In this document: positions 49,032 to 61,617 of the stretch, piece after piece
How positions within the stretch are numbered: the stretch's first letter is position 1
Layout of the letters: each line of letters begins with the position of its first letter
Assembly: GCF_048544455.1 (NCBI RefSeq)
Contig: NC_133534.1
Coordinates: 219,027,735-219,091,734, forward strand
Reading direction: 5' to 3'
Length of the DNA: 64,000 nucleotides
Source of the DNA: Silene latifolia
Lineage: Eukaryota; Streptophyta; Magnoliopsida; Caryophyllales; Caryophyllaceae
Program-made: the position numbers and the translations under genes
Notes under the pieces: generated by a model
Databases searched by the model: none
What the model was told of the DNA's origin: nothing
Seen by the model: only the letters and a program-made list of their open reading frames with translations

Positions 49032-50950
49032 CATCATTTTATAGACGGTTCATCCAGGGTTTTAGCTCGATTGTGGCTCCAATTACAGAGCTAACCAAGA
49101 AAGGAGAGTTCGTGTGGACTAACAGCGCCCAAAAGGCGTTTGAAGAAGTGAAACGCAAGCTACGCTCCGGACTGTTTAGCACTACCGATTTTAATAAATT
49201 GTTTGAAGTCGAGTGTGATGCAAGTGGTGTTGGGATTGGTGCCGTGTTAATACAAGAAAAGAGGCCTATTGCATATTTCAAATGAGAAATTAAACGGTGT
49301 AAGGTTGAACTATTCAACCTATGACAAGGAGTTTTATGCAATCGTGAGAGCATTGGATCATTGGAGTCATTATCTGCGTCCGAAGCCGTTTATTTTACAT
49401 TCTGATCACGAGGCTCTTAAACACATCCATGGACAACAAAAGTTAAATCAAAGACATGCCAAATGGGTAGAATTCTTGCAATCATTCACGTTTTCTTCAA
49501 AATATAAGACGGGAAGTTCTAATATCGTGGCTGATGCATTATCACGAAGGCATTCATTGTTGATTGAGTTGGATGCACGGATTCTTGGTTTCGAACATAT
49601 CAAGGAACTGTACAAGTCGATCCAGAATTTTCAAAGGAAATCATTGATCCGACGGGTTTGTATACTTTTCGGGATGGCTATCTCTTCAAGGGTAATCGGC
49701 TATGCATTCCGAATGGGTCGATTAGGGAGTTGTTGGTACGAGAAGCTCATGGCGGGGCTATTGCTGGACACTTTGGAGTTAATAAGACGAGTGACATCCT
49801 AAGTGAACACTTCTACTGGCCGAGAATGAATAAGGACGTGCAAGAGATTGTGGCGAAATGCGTGGTATGTCAAAAGGCTAAAAGCACGTTCACCAAGGGC
49901 TTGTATACACCTCCGCCTGTGCACTGTCATGCCATGGAATGAGGTAAGCATGGATTTTATCCTTGGTTTGCCGAGAACTCGGAGGGGTAAGGACTCGATT
50001 ATGGTGGTAGTTGATCGATTCTCGAAGATGGCGCATTTTATTCCGTGTCACAAGACTGATGATGCAACTAAAGTGGCTGATTTGTACTATAGAGAGATCG
50101 TTCGATTACATGGAATACCTCTTACTATTGTTTCAGATCGAGATGTGAAGTTTCTTAGTTACTTCTGGAAAACGTTATGGCGTTTGATGGGGACTAAGCT
50201 TCTTTTCAGTACATCACACCATCCACAAACAGATGGTCAGACCGAGGTAACCAACCGTACTCTAGGGAGTCTATTGCGAGGATTGGTTAGTAAAAGCACA
50301 AAGGATTGGGATATCAAATTGGCGCATGCTGAATTCGCTTATAATCGTACACCATCAATGACGACAGGACGAGCTCCATTCGAGATTGTCTATGGCGTGA
50401 ATCCATACCTGCCAATCGATTTAGTGCCCATTCCAAAGAAAGATGTGTTAAGTTTTGAAGCCAAAGAAAGACAAGCTGCATTTCTCCGAGTATGTGAACA
50501 AGTTCGAGCTCAAATTGAGAAGGCAAATGCTAAATACAAATAGAAGGCTAATAAACATCGAAAGCAAATGTTTTCAAGGAAGGTGATCTTGTGTGGTTAC
50601 ATTTGAGAAAGGAACGATTTCCGTCCAAAAGGAAGAATAAGTTGATGCCGCGAGCAGATGGTCCATTCAAGATCCTCGAATGTTATGGTTCTAACGCATA
50701 CAAGCTGGAGTTGCCGAGTGAATATGGTGGGGTGAGCGCGACATTCAATGTAGGCGACCTATCACCGTATCTAGAAGACGGGGATATGAGGGCAAATTCT
50801 CAAAAAGAAGGAGAGAATGATGCAGGAGCATGTTCGGAACAAGCAAATGAGATCCTTATTAGTCGAAATGTAACTCAACTAGTAAAAGGATTTGAGCTTG
50901 GATCGAGTAATGTGTTGATGCTAAAATGGGAAGGCATGGGAGCTGCATAA
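49032..50950 (+). pseudogene. Element D RNase H and integrase, ending inside the 3' LTR
   Basis: RNase [19 protein letters not shown] near 49200, [25 protein letters not shown]. Integrase: zinc region [12 protein letters not shown]...CVVCQKAK, and a 231-codon segment to 50543 with [23 protein letters not shown] and [13 protein letters not shown], the complete D-D-E. A TAG at about 50541 cuts AKYK from KANKHRK. The last segment (50591-50950) has DGPFKILECYGSNAYKLELP and TFNVGDLSPYLEDGD, crosses into the 3' LTR at 50818, and ends with VLMLKWEGMGAA, which faintly resembles a chromodomain. Confidence 0.9.
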
Positions 50951-51591
50951 CACGGCTATGGGGCTGCATATCACGGCTCCTAGGATGATTAGGATACACG
51001 GTTTCCTAAATCGTGTAGGAATAATAAGTTAGTTAATTACTATTTCTAATAAAGTTAGGAAAGCTAGATTTTCCTAATCCTAGTCAAATTAGAATACCCT
51101 AAATCTGATTGTATTCTAGTTTTTAGTATTTTAATTACTTTCCTAGTTAGTTTAGGAAAGGGGAATAATTTTCCTAGTTAGTTTAGGAAAGGGAAAGATA
51201 GCTTAATTTCCAAGCTAGGGTTTGGGTCGAATTGTGACTTCGTTTAGGAGTATATTAGGCCGTGTATGATCAGAGAAACACCATCGAATTTCCAGCAATA
51301 AAATTGTTTACATTTGTGAGCATTATTCTGATTAGGTTTGCGAGCTTAATCTTTAGATCTTCCTTGCGAGGTTGATTGCGTGAATCTGCGTTTGACACCT
51401 TGCGAGGTTAGGACTAGGAATTCACCATACTATCCGGTTACATCCTTAATCACGAAATATTCAGTCCAAACAAATCAATTTCCGCTGCAAATTTACTAAT
51501 TATCACGACATACACAATCACAGAATTAACAAACTCAAACGAACAGTTCAACGATCTGTTCATTCTCGTTTTTCCATACTGTTTTACATCA
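50818..51591 (+). repeat. Element D 3' LTR
   Basis: 774 bp with two minisatellite units, followed by the TSD GATTC. Confidence 0.94.
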
Positions 51592-54419
51592 GATTCACAT
51601 TGGCTAATGAACAATTACAATTGTTCAACACAATGAGCCACAAGGACTAGTTAACAATGACAAATGGTTCACACAACGACTCACATGGACTAATGAACAA
51701 GTACAATTGTTCAACACAACGAGCCACAAGGACTAATAAACAAGGATAAATGGTTCACACAACGAGTCACATTTACAAATAAACAAGGACAAATAGTTCA
51801 CACAACGACTCACAAGGGCTAATGAACAAGGACAAATGGTTCACACAACGAGTCACATGGACTAATGAACAAGGACAAATGGTTCACACAACGATTCACT
51901 TTGGCTAATGAACAATTACAATTGTTTAACACAACGAACCACAAGGTCTAATAAACAAGGATAAATGGTTCACACAACGAGTCACATTTACTAATAAACA
52001 AGGACAAATAGTTCACACAACGACTCACAAGGGCTAATGAACAAGGACAAATGGTTCACACAACGAGTCACATGGACTAATGAACAAGGACAAATGGTTC
52101 ACACAAAGAGTCAAAAAAACTAATGAAGAAGGACAAATGGTTCACACAACGACTCACATGCACTAATGAACAAGTACAATTGTTTAACACAACGAGTCTC
52201 AAGGACTAATGAACAAGGATAAATGGTTCACACAACGAGTCACATTTACTAATAAACAAGGACAAATAGTTCACACAACGAGTCACAAGGGCTAATGAAC
52301 AAGGACAAATGGTTCACATAACGAGTCACATGGACTAATGAATAAGGACTAATGGATCACACAACCAGTCACAAGGACTTATGAACAAGGATAAATGGTT
52401 CACAAAACGACTCACATGGGCTAATGAACAAGTACAATTGTTTAACACAACGAGTCAAAAGGACTAATGAACAAACATAAATTGTTCACACAACGAGTCA
52501 CATTTACTAATGATTAATTACAATTGTTCAACACAACGAGTCAAAAAGATAATAAACCAGGATAAATTGTTCAGACAACGAGTCACCTGGACTAATGCCA
52601 CAAGAATAATTGTTTAACACAACGAGTCACAAGGACTAATGAACAAGGACAAATGGTTCACACAACGAGTCACATGGACTAATGAACGGGGACAAATGGT
52701 TCACACAACGATTCACATTGGCTAATGAACAATTACAATTGTTCAACACAATGAGCCACAAGGACTAGTAAACAAGGACAAATGGTTCACACAACGACTC
52801 ACATTGACTAATGAACAAGTACAATTGTTCAACACAACGAGCCACAAGGACTAATAAACAAGGATAAAAGGTTCACACAACGAGTCACATTTACTAATAA
52901 ACAAGGACAAATAGTTCACACAACGACTCACAAGGGCTAATGAACAAAGACAAATGGTTCACACAACGAGTCACATGGACTAATGAACAAGGACAAATGG
53001 TTCACACAACGAGTCACAAGGACTAATGAACAAGGCCAAATGGTTTACACAACGATTCACATTGGCAAATGAACAATTATAATTGTTCAACACAACGAAC
53101 CACAAGGTCTAATAAACAAGGATAAATGGTTCACACAACGAGTGACATTTACTAATAAACAAGGACAAATAGTTCACACAACGACTAACAAGGGCTAATG
53201 AACAAGGACAAATGGTTCACACAACGAGTCACATGGACTAATGAACAAGGACAAATGGTTCACACAACGAGTCACAAGGACTAATGAACAAGGACAAATG
53301 GTTCACACAGCGACTCACATGGACTAATGAACAAGTACAATTGTTTAACACAACGAATCTCAAGGACTAATGAACCCTAATGGTTCACACAACGAGTCAC
53401 ATTTACTAATAAACAAGGACAAATAGTTCACACAACGAGTCACAAGGGCTAATGAACAAGGAGAAATGGTTCAGACAACGAGTCACATGGACTAAATAAT
53501 CAGGACAAATGGTTCACACAACCAGTCACAAGGAGTAATGAACAAGGACAAAAGATTCACACAACGAGTCACATGGACTATTGAACAAGTACAATTGTTT
53601 TAACACAACGAGTCACATGGACTAATGAACAAAGATAAATAGTTCACACAACGAGTCACATTTACCAATGATTAATTACACTTGTTCAACACAACGAGTC
53701 AAAAAGACTAATAAACAAGGATAAATTGTTCACACAACGAGTCACCTGGACTAATGCACAAGAACAATTGTTTAACACAACGAGTCACAAGAACTAATGA
53801 ACAAGAACAAATGGTTCACACAACGAGTCACAAGGACTAATGAACAAGGACAAATGGTTCACACAACGAGTCACATTTACTAATAAACAAGGACAAATAG
53901 TTCACACAAAGAGTCACAAGGGCTAATGAACAAGGAAAAATGGTTCACACAATAAGTCATATGGACTAATGAATAAGGACAAATGGTTCACACAACCAGT
54001 CACAAGGACTTATGAAAAAGGACAAATGGTTCACAAAACGACTCACATGGGTTAATGAACAAGTACAATTGTTTAACACAACGAGTCACAATGACTAATG
54101 AACAAAGATAAATGGTTCACACAACGAGTCACATTTACTAATGATTAATTACAATTGTTCAACACAACGAGTCACTAAGACTAATAAACAAGGACAAATT
54201 GTTCTCACAACGACTCTCATGAACTAATGAACAAGTACAATTGTTTAACATACGAGTCATAAGGACTAATGAACAAGGACAAATGGTAAACACAACGAGT
54301 CACATAGACTTATGAACAAGGACAAATGGTACACACAAAGAGTCACAAGGACTAATGAACAAGGACAAATGGCTCACACAACGCGTCACATGGACTAATG
54401 AACAAGTACAATTGTTTAA
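51592..54419. repeat. Satellite after element D, type I order
   Basis: 43-bp monomers. 51592-53716 duplicates 39938-41805 but keeps an extra six-monomer block. 53717-54419 continues past the duplication edge. The stretch 54193-54412 matches 26836-27053 closely, including gacatagactt-like and acgcgtcac variants. Confidence 0.93.
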
Positions 54420-57400
54420 CAAAACGAGTCACAAGGACTAATGAAATTAACAAGTACAATTGTTTTGACACAAGGATTAATGAACAAGGACAAATGGTTT
54501 ACACAACGAGTGACAAGGACTAAAGAACAAGGACAAATGGTTCACACAATGAGTCACATGTACTAATGAACAAGTACAATAGTTTAACACAACAAGACAC
54601 AAGGACTAATGAACAAGGACAAATGGTTCAGACAACGAGTCACATGGACTAATTAACAAGTACAATTGTTTTAACACAACGAGTCACAAGGACTAATGAA
54701 AAAGGATAAATGGTTTACACAACGAGTCACAAGGACTAATGAACAAGGACAAAAGATTCACACAACGAGTCACATGGACTATTGAACAAGTACAATTGTT
54801 TTAACACAACGAGTCACAAGGATTAATGAACAAGGACAAATGGTCTAAACAACGAGTCACAAGGACAAATGAACAAGGACAAATGGTTCACACATCGAGT
54901 CACATGAACAAATGAACAAGTACAATTTTTTTAACACAACGACTCACAAGGATTAATGAACAAGGACAAATGGTTTACACAACAAGTCACAAGGACAAAT
55001 GAACAAGGACAAATGGTTCACATAACGAGTCACGTTGAGAAATGAACAAGTACAATTATTTAACACAACGACTCACAAGAACTAATGAACAAGGATAAAT
55101 GGTTTACACAACGAGTCACATGGACTAATGAACAAGGACAAGTGGTTCACACAACGATTCACGTGGACTAATGAATAAGTGCAATTCTTAAACACAACGA
55201 GTCACAAAGACTAATGAACAAGGACAAATGGTTCACACAACAAGTCACATTTATTAATAAACAAGGACAAATGGTTGACACAACGAGTCACAAGGGCTAA
55301 TGAACAAGGACAAATGGTTCACACAACGAGTCACATGGACTAATTAACAAGTACAATTATTTTAACAAAAGGATTAATGAACAAGGACAAATGGTTTACA
55401 CAACGAGTCACAAGGACTAACGAACAAGGACAAATGGTTCACACAACGAGTCACATGGACTAATGAACAAGTACAATTGTTTAACACAACGGCTCATAGA
55501 TTAATGAACAAGGACAAATAGTTTAAACAACGAGTCACAAGGAGAAAATGAACAAGGACAAATGACTCACACAACGAGTCACATGGATTAATTAACAAGT
55601 ACAATTGTTTTAACACAAGGATTAATGAACAAGGACAAATGGTTTACACAAAGAGTGACAAGGACTAACGAACAAGGACAAATGGTTCACACAACGAGTC
55701 ACATGTACTAATGAACAAGTACAATAGTTTAACACAACAAGACACAAGGACTAATGAACAAGGACAAATGGTTCAGACAACGAGTCACATGGACTAATTA
55801 ACAAGTACAATTGTTTTAACACAACGAGTCCCAAGGACTAATGAACAAGGATAAATGGTTTACACAACGAGTCACAAGGACTAATGAACAAGGAAAAATG
55901 ATTCACACAACAAGTCACATGGACTATTGAACAAGTACAATTGTTTTAACACAACGAGTCACAAGGATTAATGAACAAGGACAAGTGGTCTAAACAACGA
56001 GTCACAAGGACAAATGAACAAGGATAAATGGTTCACACATCGAGTCACATGAACAAATGAACAAGTACAATTTTTTTAACACAACGACTCACAAGGATTA
56101 ATGAACAAGGACAAATGGTTTACACAACAAGTCACAAGGACAAATGAACAAGGACAAATGGTTCACATAACGAGTCACATTGACAAATGAACAAGTACAA
56201 TTATTTAACACAACGACTCACAAGAACTAATGAACAAGGATAAATGGTTTACACAACGAGTCACATGGACTAATGAACAAGGACAAGTGGTTCACACAAC
56301 GATTCACGTGGACTAATGAATAAGTGCAATTCTTAAACACAACGAGTCACAAAGACTAATGAACAAGGACAAATGGTTCACACAACAAGTCACATTTATT
56401 AATAAACAAGGACAAATGGTTGACACAACGAGTCACAAGGGCTAATGAACAAGGACAAATGGTTCACACAACGAGTCACATGGACTAATTAACAAGTACA
56501 ATTATTTTAACAAAAGGATTAATGAACAAGGACAAATGGTTTACACAACGAGTCACAAGGACTAACGAACAAGGACAAATGGTTCACACAACGAGTCACA
56601 TGGACTAATGAACAAGTACAATTGTTTAACACAACGGCTCATAGATTAATGAACAAGGACAAATAGTTTAAACAACGAGTCACAAGGAGAAAATGAACAA
56701 GGACAAATGACTCACACAACGAGTCACATGGATTAATTAACAAGTACAATTGTTTTAACACAAGGATTAATGAACAAGGACAAATGGTTTACACAAAGAG
56801 TGACAAGGACTAACGAACAAGGACAAATGGTTCACACAACGAGTCACATGTACTAATGAACAAGTACAATAGTTTAACACAACAAGACACAAGGACTAAT
56901 GAACAAGGACAAATGGTTCAGACAACGAGTCACATGGACTAATTAACAAGTACAATTGTTTTAACACAACGAGTCCCAAGGACTAATGAACAAGGATAAA
57001 TGGTTTACACAACGAGTCACAAGGACTAATGAACAAGGAAAAATGATTCACACAACAAGTCACATGGACTATTGAACAAGTACAATTGTTTTAACACAAC
57101 GAGTCACAAGGATTAATGAACAAGGACAAGTGGTCTAAACAACGAGTCACAAGGACAAATGAACAAGGATAAATGGTTCACACATCGAGTCACATGAACA
57201 AATGAACAAGTACAATTTTTTTAACACAACGACTCACAAGGATTAATGAACAAGGACAAATGGTTTACACAACAAGTCACAAGGACAAATGAACAAGGAC
57301 AAATGGTTCACATAACGAGTCACATTGACAAATGAACAAGTACAATTATTTAACACAACGACTCACAAGAACTAATGAACAAGGATAAATGGTTTACACA

Positions 57401-59302
57401 ACGAGTCACATGGACTAATGAACAAGGACAAGTGGTTCACACAACGATTCACGTGGACTAATGAATAAGTGCAATTCTTAAACACAACGAGTCACAAGGA
57501 CTATAGAACAAGGACAAATGGTTCACACAACAAGTCACATTTATTAATAAACAAGGACAAATGGTTCACACAACGAGTCACAAGGGCTAATGAACAAGGA
57601 CAAATGGTTCACACAATGAGTCACATGGACTAATTAACAAGTACAATTATTTTAACAAAAGGATTAATGAACAAGGACAAATGGTTTACACAACGAGTCA
57701 CAAGGACTAACGAACAAGGACAAATGGTTCACACAACGAGTCACATGGACTAATGAACAAGTACAATTGTTTAACACAACGGCTCATAGATTAATGAACA
57801 AGGACAAATAGTTTAAACAACGAGTCACAAGGAGAAAATGAACAAGGACAAATGGCTCACACAACGAGTCACATGGATTAATTAACAAGTACAATTGTTT
57901 TAACACAAGGATTAATGAACAAGGACAAATGGTTTACACAACGAGTGACAAGGACTAACGAACAAGGACAAATGGTTCACACAACGAGTCACATGTACTA
58001 ATGAACAAGTACAATAGTTTAACACAACAAGACACAAGGACTAATGAACAAGGACAAATGGTTCAGACAACGAGTCACATGGACTAATTAACAAGTACAA
58101 TTGTTTTAACACAACAAGTCCCAAGGACTAATGAACAAGGATAAATGGTTTACACAACGAGTCACAAGGACTAATGAACAAGGACAAATGATTTACACAA
58201 CAAGTCACATGGACTATTGAACAAGTACAATTGTTTTAACACAACGAGTCCCAAGGATTAATGAACAAGGACAAATGGTCTAAACAACGAGTCACAAGGA
58301 CAAATGAACAAGGATAAATGGTTCACACAACGAGTCACATGGACTAATGAACAAGTACAATTGTTTAACACAACGACTCACAAGGATTAATGAACAAGGA
58401 CAAATGGTTTACACAACAAGTCACAAGGACAAATGAACAAGGACAAATGGTTCACATAACGAGTCACATTGACTAATGAAAAAGTACAATTATTTAACAC
58501 AACGACTCACAAGAACTAATGAACAAGGATAAATCGTTTACACAACGAGTCACATGGACTAATGATAAAGGACAAGTGGTTCACACAACGATTCACGTGG
58601 ACTAATGAATAAGTACAATTGTTAAACACAACGAGTTACAAGGACTAATGAACAAGGACAAATGGTTCACACAACGAGTCACATTTATTAATAAACAAGG
58701 ACAAATGGTTCACACAACGAGTCACAAGGGCTAATGAACAAGGACAAATGGTTCACACAACGAGTCACATGGACTAATTAACAAGTACAATTATTTTAAC
58801 ACAAGGATTAATGAACAAGGACAAATGGTTTACACAACGAGTCACCAGGACTAACGAACAAGGATAAATGGTTCACACAACGAGTCACATGGACTAATGA
58901 ACAAGTACAATTGTTTAACACAACGGCTCATAGATTAATGAACAAGGACAAATATTTTAAACAACGAGTCACAAGGACAAATGGTTCACACAACGAGTCA
59001 CATGGACTAATGAACAAGTACAATTGTTTAACACAACGACTCACAAGGATTAATGAACAAGCACAAATGGTTTACACAACGAGTCACAAGGACAAATGGT
59101 TGACACAACGAGTCACATGGACTAATGAACAAGTACAATTGTTTAACAAAATGACTCACAAGGACTAACGAACAAGGATAAATGGTTTAACACAACGAGT
59201 CACAAGTGCTAATGAACAAGGACAAATGGTTCACACAACGAGTCACATGGACTAATTAACAAGTACAATTGTTTTAACACAAGGATTAATGAACAAGTGG
59301 AC
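54420..59302. repeat. Higher-order repeat II, 1145-bp unit
   Basis: The same monomer family in a different arrangement. The marker cacgtggactaatgaataag occurs at 55160, 56305, 57450 and 58594, spacings of 1145, 1145 and 1144 bp (26 monomers of about 44 bp). The marker acacaaggattaatg recurs with the same period from about 54464. Monomers here often begin gttttaacac and include the short form lacking acgagtcac. Units 2 and 3 are almost identical. Confidence 0.92.
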
Positions 59303-59712
59303 TGTAATTCTTAGGGGCTCGAATTTGAGAGGTTATTTGGAGAATAAACAAGACTCAAAGTTTCTGAATTGGACTCTTAATTGAGAAAATAAAACAGCAT
59401 TTAGGACTCAACCAAGGACTTGAAATAAACTTGTTTTTGTGTTGCAATTTTCTGGTTTAATAAAAAACAAGAACAAGGATATATCTTCACCAAAGCACAC
59501 AGCCAATTGGTTAAGATTGGGGTGACCTTCTCAAAGCACAAAGCCAATGATAAAAGCCTTGTGAGCTGCCCAAGCACACAGCAAAGGACACACACAACTT
59601 CCAGCACTAAGCAAGAAAGGTTTTCTCAAGCACACAACCAAGAGAATCATAGCGAAACAAAGGTTTCACTCTTAATATTAAACACAAAATCTGCATATTA
59701 CAAGGATTAAAA

Positions 59713-59730
59713 GGCTCTTTATATAGAGCT
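59713..59730 (-). promoter_or_regulatory. Putative TATA box of the solo LTR
   Basis: The minus strand reads agctctatataaagagcc. It lies about 1.14 kb from the LTR start and supports minus orientation. Confidence 0.55.
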
Positions 59731-60244
59731 TACATGTTCAGCAAAAATAAAACCTAAGAACAAATCCAACCATTGATATAAATCTACTTTAATCTAAGGG
59801 TTGAGTTCAAAAGAGAAAATAGGACAAATACAATAAAGGGGGTGATTTGTAGTGACTTGGAGACAAGTAGAGCTGTGCCTTGTACATTTCGGGGCTCAAA
59901 ACTGTGCTGGTAACAAGGGTTAGTAAAAGGAGGAGACAAGAAGCACACAAGGACAAGCTGTCACTTTCAATGGACCACTTCATGTTCTCAGCATCTTTTG
60001 GTTGTATCCCTTTGCTCAAAAGGTCTCCTCTTCTTGGCTTATGAAGCTCACACCCTTGGGACAACTTAAGGATCATATTAAACCCTTGGACGTGCCATTT
60101 AAGACTTAAAAATTAGACTGGACAGCCGTTGTTGCACATATATATATGAAACAGACATTGCCATAGTATTCTAGAAATCAGTTCTATCTTGCAGAGTTCA
60201 TAACTTCCTGCTCAGGATGAAATAAAAGGCCTCACAGGTGCCAA

Positions 60245-60271
60245 ATGAAAGCTAAAGAAGTTAGCTTTCAT
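60245..60271. repeat. Perfect 11-bp inverted repeat in the solo LTR
   Basis: atgaaagctaa, a 5-base loop, then ttagctttcat. It could form a hairpin in the transcript or in single-stranded DNA. No function is known to me. Confidence 0.7.
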
Positions 60272-60868
60272 TTCCAAAAAGAATCACCTGAAGATATGGC
60301 TTAGAACTTGAGATATAGGACCTTGAGTAAGTTCAGGTCAGAATCTGATGTTCAGCATTCTTCCTGTGCAGTAGCAGCAACTTGTAAAAATCTTATCTCC
60401 TTGACCAGATGGTCTAAAAATACCCATGATAGCTCAAATGAAATCTAAGGGAGTTATCTTTCACCTCCAAAAAGAATCAACCAAGAATAACCAGTAGATT
60501 TTGATTTATTAAAGTTTGAACACTGACAGGTCATTTCAGAAAACTGAATTGCATTCCTGCATGACAGTTTTTGAAGCTTGATTGTGAAAAATATGCTCGA
60601 TAAATATTGCTGATTCCAAAGCCATTGGAAAGTAGACTTCTTCAAGATTTTATACATATAAAGAACATGAATATTCACCAAGTGAAACTCAAGATATGAT
60701 CCTTTGAAGTTGGACCTGAAATTGTTGAACTGCTGCATTAGATTTTAGAACTCAGCACATTTTCTTCTTGAATTTGCATCTGAAAAAGATGAATGCTTGG
60801 ACTCTTATTTGACTTGTTTTCTTGGTAAATAAAATGAGGGACTTATAGCCTTAGCTCCTGCTCCAACA

Positions 60869-61617
60869 AGGACAAATGGTTTACACAACGAGTGACAAGG
60901 ACTAACGAACAAGGACAATTGGTTCACACAACGAGTCACATGGACTAATGAACAAGTACAATTGTTTAACACAACAAGACACAAGGAATAATGAACAAGG
61001 ACAAATGGTTCAGACAACGAGTCACATGGACTAATTAACAAGTACAATTGTTTTAACACAACGAGTCACAATGACTAATGAACAAGGATAAATGGTTTAC
61101 ACAACGAGTCACAAGGACTAATGAACAAGGACAAATGATTCACACAACGAGTCACATGGACTATTGAACAAGTATAATTGTTTTAACACAACGAGTCACA
61201 AGGATTAATGAACAAGGACAAATGGTTTAAACAACGAGTCACAAGGACAAATGAACAAGGACAAATGGTTCACACAACGAGTCACATGGACTAATGAACA
61301 AGTACAATTGTTTAACACAACGACTAACAAGGATTAATGAACAAGGACAAATGGTTTACACAACCAGTCACAAGGACTAATGAACAAGGACAAATGGTTC
61401 ACACAACGAGTCACATGGACTAATGAACAAGTAGAATTATTTAACACAACGACTCACAAGGACGAATGAACAAGCATAAATGGTTTACACAACGAGTCAC
61501 ATGGACTAATGAACAAGGACAAGTGGTTCACACAACGATTCACGTGGACTAATGAATACGTACAATTGTTTAACACAACGAGTCACAAGGACAAATGAAC
61601 AAGGACAAATGGTTCAC
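60869..61617. repeat. Satellite between the solo LTR and element F
   Basis: About 750 bp of monomers in type II style (gttttaacac, ggattaatg). One cacgtggac marker lies at 61541. The frames here are repeat translation only. Confidence 0.95.

Larger units (their letters stand above)
45715..51591 (+). mobile_element. Gypsy element D: duplicate of element B
   Basis: 5.9 kb with LTRs of 795 and 774 bp and TSD GATTC at 45710-45714 and 51592-51596, identical in structure to B, including the 3-versus-2 minisatellite count and the shared TAG stop in integrase. It arose by segmental duplication rather than transposition. Confidence 0.94.
41806..53716. repeat. Segmental duplication, copy 2
   Basis: Direct repeat of 30177-41805. 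The left junction joins satellite aataaacaagg to the RT sequence aaggggcattg, with AAGG shared by both sides. The right end is satellite aataaacaagg at 53709-53720, which then continues as ordinary array (ataaattg). Confidence 0.92.
59303..60868 (-). mobile_element. Solo LTR, 1.57 kb, minus strand
   Basis: It interrupts the array. On the minus strand it starts TGTTGGAGCAGG and ends AGAATTACA (TG...CA, a copia-like LTR start). The flanks are tggac on the left and aggac on the right, a TSD with one mismatch. There is no PBS, polyprotein or second LTR. A minus-strand TATA box is present. Inside are two related segments near 60241-60290 and 60436-60480 (aaatgaaa-ctaa, tccaaaaagaatca). It was probably left by LTR-LTR recombination of a longer element. 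Open frames inside match nothing I recognise. Confidence 0.75.

Noticed and set aside
59303..60868. Insertion considered as a SINE, Helitron or host gene fragment
   Set aside because: The TG...CA ends with TGTTGG start, TATA box and near-TSD fit a solo LTR. There is no A-rich tail, no CTRR hairpin end and no recognisable exon.
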